A DNA stretch of 45,968 nucleotides, taken from positions 1-45,968 of the forward strand of contig CALCJP010000127.1 in the NCBI GenBank assembly GCA_937967625.1, given 5' to 3'. The translations under genes and the position numbers were made by a program. This DNA is from an uncultured Saprospiraceae bacterium. Its GTDB lineage: Bacteria > Bacteroidota > Bacteroidia > Chitinophagales > Saprospiraceae. Under the pieces are notes generated by a model. It saw nothing but the letters and a program-made list of their open reading frames with translations. It had not been told where the DNA came from and searched no databases. Every line of letters starts with the position of its first letter. Within the stretch, counting starts at the first letter, position 1. Below are positions 1 through 7,595 of the stretch, in pieces.

Positions 1-276
1 GTGAGTTGTTTTTTCATTAGACGAGGCAAAAACCGCAGACAATGCCTTAGCATTGGCGAGGATTTTTAACGCGTGTCCCGATTTTAATCGGGGAAGTATA
101 ATGGAAAAAGAACAGCTTCAAATCGAAAGGTTATTTTTTTAGCTTTACTCAGTTGGATTTTTTTTGAGTTCGTAGCCTTAGCTACGGACGAAGAAAAATG
201 ATTCTAATGAGGAAAAAAAAATCTCATATTCAAGAATGTTGTTTCTGAATAAGTCTATTACATCAAAAAATACATC

Positions 277-1053
277 ATGAAATATAAAGTGTTTTCCGTT
301 CTGTTTTTTCCGATTTTTCTTTTTGTGGGTATTGGAAATTTTGCTTCTGATTCAAACATAGGCGATCCTACTGCCAAAGAAATCGTGACAAAATCTACTG
401 AAAAATTAATAGGAGCAACGAGTCAAGGAGAGATGAAAATGACCATCGTCCGTCCTGCTTGGAAGCGAGAAGTGACTATGAAAAGTTGGAGTTTGGGAGA
501 AGAGTATGCTTTGATTTTAGTGACAGCTCCAGCAAGAGATAAAGGAACAGCTTTCCTGAAAAAAGGAAAGGAAGTTTGGAATTGGCAACCGACGATTGAT
601 AGAGCAGTAAAATTGCCCCCGAGCATGATGTCGCAATCCTTGATGGGGTCAGATTTCACCAACAACGATATGGTAGATCAAGCATCTGTGATTGATGACT
701 ACACCCACAAAATGTTAGGCGAAGATGAAATTGACGGGCGTCCTTGCTATAAGATCGAAATGACTCCAAAAGACGAAGCTGCAATCGTTTGGGGGAAAGT
801 AATTTCATGGATTGATAAAGAAGATTTCTTGCAATTGAGGGCAGAATTTTATGATGAGGAAGACTACTTAGTCAACACCATGAAAGGCACGCAGGTGAAA
901 GAATTGGGTGGGAAGTTGTTGCCTTCAAGACTTGAAATTACTCCCGAAGATGAACCAGAAAATAAAACCATCATCGAGTACATTTCGCTTTCGTTTGATA
1001 AGCCGATGAAGAAGGGATTTTTTACGGTTCAGAATATGAAGCGAGTGCGATAG
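277..1053 (+). CDS. Outer membrane lipoprotein-sorting protein (LolA-like fold)
   Basis: 258-aa ORF with N-terminal signal peptide; 'MKMTIVRPAWKREVTMKSWS...KGKEVWNWQPTIDRAVKLPPSMMSQSLMGSDFTNNDM' is typical of this family; followed by a strong hairpin terminator. Confidence 0.75.
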   Translation: MKYKVFSVLFFPIFLFVGIGNFASDSNIGDPTAKEIVTKSTEKLIGATSQGEMKMTIVRPAWKREVTMKSWSLGEEYALILVTAPARDKGTAFLKKGKEVWNWQPTIDRAVKLPPSMMSQSLMGSDFTNNDMVDQASVIDDYTHKMLGEDEIDGRPCYKIEMTPKDEAAIVWGKVISWIDKEDFLQLRAEFYDEEDYLVNTMKGTQVKELGGKLLPSRLEITPEDEPENKTIIEYISLSFDKPMKKGFFTVQNMKRVR

Positions 1054-1083
1054 GTGGGTTTTATTACCCTTTCGGGAAATGAA

Positions 1084-1122
1084 AATAGGCTGCAACTGTA
1101 CAAGTTGCAGCCTATTTTTATT
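1084..1122. terminator. Intrinsic (bidirectional) terminator
   Basis: Perfect 14-bp stem AATAGGCTGCAACT-gtaca-AGTTGCAGCCTATT followed by TTTATTT, just after the CDS ending at 1053. Confidence 0.8.
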
Positions 1123-1260
1123 TGCCGAAAGGCGTAAAGAATGAATCTAATTTGAGCGTCGTCTCCTGAAAGGGACGATGCGATATTTTGTGTCGCATCG
1201 TCCTCATTCGAGAGACGATACTCAAACTCTTTGAAATATTTGCCGAAAGGCGTAAAGAAT
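1119..1260. repeat. 24-bp direct repeat TATTTGCCGAAAGGCGTAAAGAAT (1119-1142 and 1237-1260) bracketing long palindrome copy 1
   Basis: The two 24-mers are identical by eye and flank the palindrome at 1151-1226. Confidence 0.85.
1151..1226. repeat. Long palindromic repeat, copy 1
   Basis: TTTGAGCGTCGTCTCCTGAAAGGGACGATGCGATATTTTGTGTCGCATCGTCCTCATTCGAGAGACGATACTCAAA; same family as 9395, 21046, 34043 and 44744. Confidence 0.9.
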
Positions 1261-2610
1261 TTAGGTAATTCCCTGCCCAATCATGGCATCGGCTATTTTT
1301 ACAAAACCGCCGATATTGGCGCCTTTTACGTAGTCCACTCCCTTTTTAGATTCGCCATATTCCACGCAAGTGGTGTGGATATTTTGCATGATATCCAGCA
1401 GGTTTTTATCAACCTCTTCGCGAGTCCAATTTTTGCGTAAGCTGTTTTGAGACATTTCGAGACCGGAGGTCGCAACGCCACCTGCATTGGATGCCTTTCC
1501 GGGAGCGAATAAAATTCCCGCTTTTTTGAACACCTCAACACCTTCTGGGTTAGTAGGCATATTTGCGCCTTCCGCGACTCCTATGCAGCCATTTTTTATC
1601 AAGTCTTCCGCGTTGCCTTTGTCCAACTCATTTTGAGTCGCCGACGGAAATGCCAGATCGCAAGCAATAGCCCATGGGCGTTCGCCTTCTAAATAACGAC
1701 AGCCAAAATGCTCTGCATATTCTTTAATTCTGCCTCGGCGGTTGTTTTTCAAATCCATGATCCAGTCTAATTTTTCGCGATTGATACCGTCTTTATCGAA
1801 AACAGTTCCGCTTGAGTCAGACATAGTGTGAACAGTGCCGCCCAAATCCAAAATCTTTTCGGCAGTGTATTGAGCCACATTTCCTGAGCCTGACACATTA
1901 CACTTTTTACCTTCAATTGAATCGCCTTTGTGCTTGAGCATTTCTTGCATAAAATAAACACAACCATAACCCGTCGCCTCGGGACGAATAAGGCTTCCGC
2001 CAAATGATAAGCCTTTGCCTGTAAAGACACCAGTGTGTTCATTGGCTAATTTCTTATACATTCCGAACATGTAGCCGACCTCGCGACCGCCAACGCCGAT
2101 GTCGCCTGCTGGCACATCAGTGTCAGGTCCGACATGACGAAATAGTTCTGTCATAAATGCCTGACAAAAACGCATCACCTCGCGATCTGATTTTCCTTTT
2201 GGGTTGAAGTTGGAGCCACCTTTTCCGCCACCCATTGGCAGAGAGGTTAAACTGTTTTTATAAGTCTGCTCAAACCCTAAAAATTTTAAAATGGAAAGAT
2301 TGACTGAGGGATGAAAACGCAAGCCTCCTTTGTAAGGTCCGATAGCCTGATTGAATTGGATTCGGTAGCCTTTGTTTACGTGGATGGCACCTTTGTCATC
2401 AGTCCAAGTGACTCTAAAACTAATGGTACGCTCCGGTTCCACTAATCTTTCAGGTAGTTGATGACCTGCATATTTAGGATTCGCATCGATAAAAGGAAGT
2501 ACTACTTCTGCCCATTCGTGGACGGCTTGGTGAAATTCTGGCTCATTGGGATTGTTCTTTTTGACCATTGCCATAAACGAAGAAAGGTCCGTCTTGGTGG
2601 TAGGACTCAT
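1261..2610 (-). CDS. gdhA: NADP-specific glutamate dehydrogenase
   Basis: 449 aa; 'GGLRFHPSVNLSILKFLGFEQTYKNSLTSLPMGGGKGGSNFNPKGKSDREVMRFCQAFMTEL' and the NAD-binding region 'VSGSGNVAQYTAEK'. Confidence 0.97.
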   Translation of the reverse strand: MSPTTKTDLSSFMAMVKKNNPNEPEFHQAVHEWAEVVLPFIDANPKYAGHQLPERLVEPERTISFRVTWTDDKGAIHVNKGYRIQFNQAIGPYKGGLRFHPSVNLSILKFLGFEQTYKNSLTSLPMGGGKGGSNFNPKGKSDREVMRFCQAFMTELFRHVGPDTDVPAGDIGVGGREVGYMFGMYKKLANEHTGVFTGKGLSFGGSLIRPEATGYGCVYFMQEMLKHKGDSIEGKKCNVSGSGNVAQYTAEKILDLGGTVHTMSDSSGTVFDKDGINREKLDWIMDLKNNRRGRIKEYAEHFGCRYLEGERPWAIACDLAFPSATQNELDKGNAEDLIKNGCIGVAEGANMPTNPEGVEVFKKAGILFAPGKASNAGGVATSGLEMSQNSLRKNWTREEVDKNLLDIMQNIHTTCVEYGESKKGVDYVKGANIGGFVKIADAMIGQGIT

Positions 2611-2863
2611 AGTTTTATTAAGTTTGATTAGGAAATTTTAATAAAAATTTAGGCAAATTTACTGGCTTTTATTCTTCAAAAAATAATTTTTTCCAATTTA
2701 GATTCTAAATCTGGTAATTAAGCTTGAAAAATACCCATTCTGCTTATTCAAAATATGGCAAGCCTAATCTTATTTTCTTCTTTCCTTTCGGAAAATACCA
2801 TTTCACTCATCAAACCTTTAGAAAAATCAGATGAACTGTACCTTCACCAAAAAAAATTAAACC

Positions 2864-4198
2864 ATGCGTTTTTGGTATTTCCTGCTTCTTATTGTTTTTG
2901 GTTGCAAAACTCCTCAACCCACCACGCAAACCGAACTTGCCACGATCCAAACTCAAATCGAAAACTCTCCGATTTTCGGACAGGGGTTTTCTGGTTTTGC
3001 CTTATTTGACCCGACTTCCGAGAAATATTTGTATGAATTCAATTCGGATAAATATTTCACGCCTGCCAGCAATACGAAGATTTTGACCTACTTCGTGGCG
3101 TCGCAGATTTTGGGCGATTCGGTGCCAGCGTTTCGATATTTGCCGAAAGGCGATTCTTTAATCATTATAGGGACGGGCGATCCGACTTTGCTGAATGCGA
3201 ATTTTTCGGATAGCGCGCGGGTGCTTGACATTTGCCGGAATTTATCCCGATCAGAAAATCGGGAGGCAGATAAAGTTTTTATCTCAACTCAAAATTTCGA
3301 TGATGACCGTTATGGCGCCGGTTGGATGTGGGATGACTATCCCTATGCTTTTCAAGTACATAAATCATCGCTACCAATTTATGGCAACGTAGCGCGATTT
3401 GAGCGAACCGAAGATTCGCCAGAACTCAAAGCCATTCCTTTTGCCTTTCGGCAAATGATCGAACTGGATCCTTCCATCAATAATAGCCGCCCACGAATCA
3501 TTCGCACCGAGCGCGGCAACGTTTTTAAAATGAATCAGTCGGCTTATTCAGGGCAACTATTTGGACGCAACGTCCCTTTTGACTACTCAGACTCGCTGAT
3601 GATTCGATTATTTGCGGAAGCGATAGGGAAAAAGGTTGAGTCAATTGAAGTCGAAGACTTCTCTAATTTTAAAACGATTTACTCTACGCATTCAGATAGT
3701 TTGTTTAGAAGATTGATGGTCAATAGCGACAACCATGTCGCAGAGCAATTGCTCCTCCTTTGCTCCGATAAATGGTTGGGAAAAATGAATACGAGAAAAT
3801 TGATCAGCGCCGCAATGGATTCCTTACTGGCAGATGTGCCTCAAAAACCGCGTTGGGTGGATGGCTCTGGCGTGAGTCGGTACAACCAGATTACGCCACA
3901 AACGCTCGTCTTCCTCCTCAATAAAATGTACCAATCAACTCCCTTTCGGGAAATACAATCCATTTTCCCGAAAGGGGGAGAAAACGGAACCATCAAGGAT
4001 TGGTATGGCGGAACACCTACCTACGTATTTGCCAAAACTGGTACCATGACCAATGTGCATTGCCTCAGCGGCTACATAGAAACAAGCAGCGGCAAGCGGC
4101 TGATTTTTAGCTTTATGCATAATAATTATGCGATTCCGATAAGGGAATTGAAAGTTGAGATGCAGCGGATTTTGGAGTGGGTGAGGGATACTTATTAA
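2864..4198 (+). CDS. dacB: D-alanyl-D-alanine carboxypeptidase/endopeptidase (PBP4, peptidase S13)
   Basis: Lipoprotein-like N-terminus; 'TPASNTKILTYF' (SxxK), 'NSDNHVAEQLLL' (SxN-like), 'FAKTGTM' (KTG). Confidence 0.92.
   Translation: MRFWYFLLLIVFGCKTPQPTTQTELATIQTQIENSPIFGQGFSGFALFDPTSEKYLYEFNSDKYFTPASNTKILTYFVASQILGDSVPAFRYLPKGDSLIIIGTGDPTLLNANFSDSARVLDICRNLSRSENREADKVFISTQNFDDDRYGAGWMWDDYPYAFQVHKSSLPIYGNVARFERTEDSPELKAIPFAFRQMIELDPSINNSRPRIIRTERGNVFKMNQSAYSGQLFGRNVPFDYSDSLMIRLFAEAIGKKVESIEVEDFSNFKTIYSTHSDSLFRRLMVNSDNHVAEQLLLLCSDKWLGKMNTRKLISAAMDSLLADVPQKPRWVDGSGVSRYNQITPQTLVFLLNKMYQSTPFREIQSIFPKGGENGTIKDWYGGTPTYVFAKTGTMTNVHCLSGYIETSSGKRLIFSFMHNNYAIPIRELKVEMQRILEWVRDTY
3231..3270. repeat. 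Compound palindromic element inside dacB
   Basis: TTTGCC-GGAA-TTTATCCCGATCAGAAAATCGGGA-GGCAGA; outer stem GCC/GGC, nested TCCCGAT/ATCGGGA, 24-nt insert after the tetraloop; encodes ICRNLSRSENREAD in frame. Confidence 0.8.
3941..3979. repeat. Two inverted mini-hairpins inside dacB
   Basis: CCCTTTCGGGAAAT (3941-3954) and ATTTTCCCGAAAGGGGGA (3962-3979), both in coding sequence. Confidence 0.85.
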
Positions 4199-5265
4199 CG
4201 CGGCACTTCTACCGTCTTAATAATCTCCCCAATTACATCCTTAGTATCAAATCCTTCCATCTCGCGCTCCGGCGTCAGAATGATTCGATGATTCAAAACA
4301 GGGTAGGAAACATAACGAATATCATCAGGCGTCACGAAGTCTCGACCATTCATGGCGGCAACGGTTTTGGAAGTTTTCATGATGGCTAAAGAGGCTCGCG
4401 GAGAAGCCCCCAAGAAGATGTCACCATTGTTGCGCGTGTTATGAACCAACGCAGCGATGTAATCCAACAATTCATCTTTGATATGCACTTGCTCGATGAT
4501 GGTGCGACAGTCAGTAATATCCGCAGAAGAAAGAATGGGTTTCACTTCCTCTTTCACTTTTTGATTGAAGTCATTTTTAAACTTTCGTAAAATGGATTGC
4601 TCCTCCGTAAGGGTTGGGTGATGAATATTGATTTTAAAAATGAACCTATCCAACTGCGCTTCGGGCAGTTTGTAAGTCCCCTCTTGCTCAATTGGATTTT
4701 GAGTTGCAATCACAAAAAATGGCTGACTCATTCGGTAAGTGGTGCCATCAACGGTCACCTGGTATTCTTCCATCACTTCGAAAAGTGCTGCCTGAGTTTT
4801 AGCAGGCGCACGGTTGATTTCATCAATCAAAACGATATTGGAAAAAACAGGACCTCTATTAAAAGTGAATTCAGAAGTTTTTAGATTGAAAACATTGGTG
4901 CCCACGACATCACTCGGCATCAAGTCAGGCGTAAATTGAATTCTCGAAAAACCTACTCGAATCGTTTTTGCTAACAATTTAGCAGTAAGTGTTTTGGCGA
5001 TTCCGGGGACTCCTTCAATCAATACATGTCCGCCCGTCACGATAGCAATCAGCAACTGATCCATCATGTCATGCTGCCCAATGATGACTTTTTTCAACTC
5101 ATTGCGTGCAGATTCGAAAACACGTTGCACTTTTGCCGTGTCTATTCGATTGGCACTAAATTGTGAGAAGGGAATTTGAGGAGTTGGCTGCGAAATCGGC
5201 TCTTGTTTTTGCGGTTGATTTTCCTTAGGTTGTAAAGGATCTTCGTTCAGTTCGTCTAAAGCCAT
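4195..5265 (-). CDS. MoxR-family AAA+ ATPase
   Basis: 356 aa; Walker A 'GVPGIAKT', Walker B 'LIDEINRAPAKTQAALFEVMEEYQVT'. Confidence 0.95.
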   Translation of the reverse strand: MALDELNEDPLQPKENQPQKQEPISQPTPQIPFSQFSANRIDTAKVQRVFESARNELKKVIIGQHDMMDQLLIAIVTGGHVLIEGVPGIAKTLTAKLLAKTIRVGFSRIQFTPDLMPSDVVGTNVFNLKTSEFTFNRGPVFSNIVLIDEINRAPAKTQAALFEVMEEYQVTVDGTTYRMSQPFFVIATQNPIEQEGTYKLPEAQLDRFIFKINIHHPTLTEEQSILRKFKNDFNQKVKEEVKPILSSADITDCRTIIEQVHIKDELLDYIAALVHNTRNNGDIFLGASPRASLAIMKTSKTVAAMNGRDFVTPDDIRYVSYPVLNHRIILTPEREMEGFDTKDVIGEIIKTVEVPR

Positions 5266-5330
5266 GAGTGAGTTTTTTTGAGCGAAATATGATGTCGCTC
5301 AAAGATAATATTTGTTTCGATTAAATTAGA

Positions 5331-5744
5331 TTGATGATAACTCAGAAAGAATTTCAATTGTCTCCTTTTCCGCGTGGATACCACATCATTACCAGAGAAG
5401 TTTTGCAAGCTGTTGGTGAATTGCCGCAGGTCGGATTTCTACATTTGTTTATCAAACACACTTCTGCCGGTCTGTGTATCAACGAAAATGCAGACCCAAG
5501 TGTGCTGACTGATTTTGAAAGTATTTTTAATAAAATCGTTCCTGAAAATATGCCTTTCTTGACCCATACAATTGAGGGACCAGACGATATGCCTGCCCAT
5601 ATTAAAGCGGCGATGGTCGGTTCATCAGTGATGATTCCGATTACCAATGGGCGATTGAATTTTGGAACTTGGCAAGGCATTTATCTATGTGAATTCAGGA
5701 ATCGAGGCGGTGGACGGAAATTGGTGGCGACGATTTATTCATAG
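5331..5744 (+). CDS. YjbQ / UPF0047 family protein (secondary thiamine-phosphate synthase-like)
   Basis: 'IKHTSAGLCINENADPSVLTDFE...GPDDMPAHIKAAMVGSSVMIPITNGRLNFGTWQGIYLCEFR'. Confidence 0.93.
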   Translation: MMITQKEFQLSPFPRGYHIITREVLQAVGELPQVGFLHLFIKHTSAGLCINENADPSVLTDFESIFNKIVPENMPFLTHTIEGPDDMPAHIKAAMVGSSVMIPITNGRLNFGTWQGIYLCEFRNRGGGRKLVATIYS

Positions 5745-5867
5745 AGTGCTCAGTGGTTCGGTTTAAATATGTTCTCCCTTTCGGGAAATGCGCCAACTGA
5801 TTTTCCTTTGGAAGGATTCGTCATTTTCTAAAAAACGACGAATCTTTGCGTTTTACATTTTTGAACC

Positions 5868-6314
5868 ATGGAAATAATAATCAAAAACGAAAGGGAACTG
5901 GAAGGGGTAGTAGCGCAACTACTGACATTCGCCGAAGGGCGCAAAAAATTCTTTTTGAAAGGAGATCTGGGCGCAGGCAAGACGACGCTTGTGAAAGCAT
6001 TTTGTCGAAAGCATCAGGTAGCTGATAATGTGTCCAGTCCAACCTATTCTCTGATAAATGAATACATATTCCACGAAAACTTGTCCCGAACTGGCTTCGG
6101 GAGTGGAAAAGAAAAGCGAATTTATCACATTGATTTATATCGACTAAAAGATATTGAAGAAGCACTCAACATCGGAATTGAAGACTATTTATACAACGAT
6201 GATTACTGTTTTGTCGAGTGGGCAGATGTCATTTTGCCCATTGCGCCAGAAGACGTGGTCTCAATAGAAATCGAAACACTCGCGGATTCCTCCCGAAAAA
6301 TCTTATTTTTGTAA
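5868..6314 (+). CDS. tsaE: tRNA t6A37 biosynthesis ATPase TsaE, carrying a palindromic-element insertion
   Basis: 'FFLKGDLGAGKTTLVKAFCR', 'SSPTYSLINEY', 'YHIDLYRL', 'CFVEWAD'. Confidence 0.94.
   Translation: MEIIIKNERELEGVVAQLLTFAEGRKKFFLKGDLGAGKTTLVKAFCRKHQVADNVSSPTYSLINEYIFHENLSRTGFGSGKEKRIYHIDLYRLKDIEEALNIGIEDYLYNDDYCFVEWADVILPIAPEDVVSIEIETLADSSRKILFL
6069..6108. repeat. Compound palindromic element inside tsaE
   Basis: TTCCAC-GAAA-ACTTGTCCCGAACTGGCTTCGGGA-GTGGAA; encodes FHENLSRTGFGSG between the conserved NEY and YHIDLYRL segments. Confidence 0.88.
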
Positions 6315-6359
6315 GAAGCGAAATCCCAACTAGAAAATAAACAGTTTTAATCAAAATAT

Positions 6360-7595
6360 ATGAGCGACCAGAAAAAGCCGCGGATTCCGATTCCGGAATC
6401 ATTGACGAGGGGGCAGTACACGACGCAAGAAGCACTACTTGAGGTGGATAAGAGCGGCGAAAAACTTTTCATCGGAGTTCCTAAGGAAACGATTTTGCAG
6501 GAGAATAGAATCGCACTGGTGCCTTCTGGCATCCGTTCATTAGTGTCGGTGGGCTATCGGATCTTGATTGAAACCGGTGCTGGCGAAAAAGCAAATTTTT
6601 CAGATAACGAACTTTCTGAAGCAGGCGCAGAAATTGTCTATAGCAAGAAGGAGGTTTATCAAGGAGAAATCATTTTGAAGGTCGCACCACCCACACTCGA
6701 AGAGGTGGAAATGATGCGTCCAAATCAGATTTTGATATCCCCACTTCATTTGCCTTTACTTTCCTCAAAATACATTGAGCGCTTGCGCCAAAAGAAGGTA
6801 ATCGCTCTCGCGATGGAATACATCCAAGATAACTCTGGCTCCTATCCGATAGTGCGAATTATGAGCGAATTGGCCGGCGTCGCTTCCATGCAGGTGGCTG
6901 CCGAATTGCTTGCCGATACAAAAAGTGGTCGCGGTGTTTTGTTAGGTGGTATAGCAGGAGTTCCTCCTGCAACAGTGGTGATTTTAGGTGCTGGAATGGT
7001 TGCCGAATATGCTACACGCACTGCTTTAGGTATGGGCGCCGAAGTTCGAATTTATGACAATAACATCTCTAAACTAAAACGAATTCAGGATCAGTTGGGG
7101 AGGCAGATTTTCACGTCAGTGATAAATCCTCATAGTCTGCAAAAGCAACTGATGAGAGCCGATGTGGCGATAGGAGCAATTCATTCGACGGAAGGGAGCG
7201 CGCCGGTGGTGGTCAATGAAGACATGGTCATGAAGATGAAAAAAGGAGCGGTGATAGTCGATGTTAGTATCGATCAAGGCGGCTGTTTTGCGACTTCTGA
7301 AATCACTTCTTTAGATAAGCCTTCATTTGTGAAACACGATGTTGTGCATTATTGCGTGCCCAATATTGCCTCAAAATACCCACGTACGTCTTCTATTTCT
7401 ATGAGTAATATTTTGATGCCATTGCTGATTTTAGCTTCCAAGAATCGAGGCATAGAGCAATTACTTTTCGACCACTTCGGACTGCGACATGGCGTCTATG
7501 TCTATAAAGGCTCGTTGACCAATGAGTATTTGGGAAGGCGCTTCAGTATGAAATGCACTAATCTTGAGTTGTTGATTGCAAGCTCAAGGTCGTAA
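6360..7595 (+). CDS. ald: Alanine dehydrogenase
   Basis: 'IGVPKETILQENRIALVPSGIRSLVSVGYRILIETGAGEKANFSDNEL', 'VILGAGMVAEYATRTALGMGAEVRIYDN'. Confidence 0.94.
   Translation: MSDQKKPRIPIPESLTRGQYTTQEALLEVDKSGEKLFIGVPKETILQENRIALVPSGIRSLVSVGYRILIETGAGEKANFSDNELSEAGAEIVYSKKEVYQGEIILKVAPPTLEEVEMMRPNQILISPLHLPLLSSKYIERLRQKKVIALAMEYIQDNSGSYPIVRIMSELAGVASMQVAAELLADTKSGRGVLLGGIAGVPPATVVILGAGMVAEYATRTALGMGAEVRIYDNNISKLKRIQDQLGRQIFTSVINPHSLQKQLMRADVAIGAIHSTEGSAPVVVNEDMVMKMKKGAVIVDVSIDQGGCFATSEITSLDKPSFVKHDVVHYCVPNIASKYPRTSSISMSNILMPLLILASKNRGIEQLLFDHFGLRHGVYVYKGSLTNEYLGRRFSMKCTNLELLIASSRS

Noticed and set aside
1029-1280. 83-aa minus-strand ORF
   Set aside because: Consists largely of translated terminator, mini-hairpin and long-palindrome sequence.
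5926-5942. TTCGCCGAAGGGCGCAA in tsaE as a mini-hairpin member
   Set aside because: Loop would be GAAG and the residues (TFAEGRKKF) look native to the protein; too weak to include.
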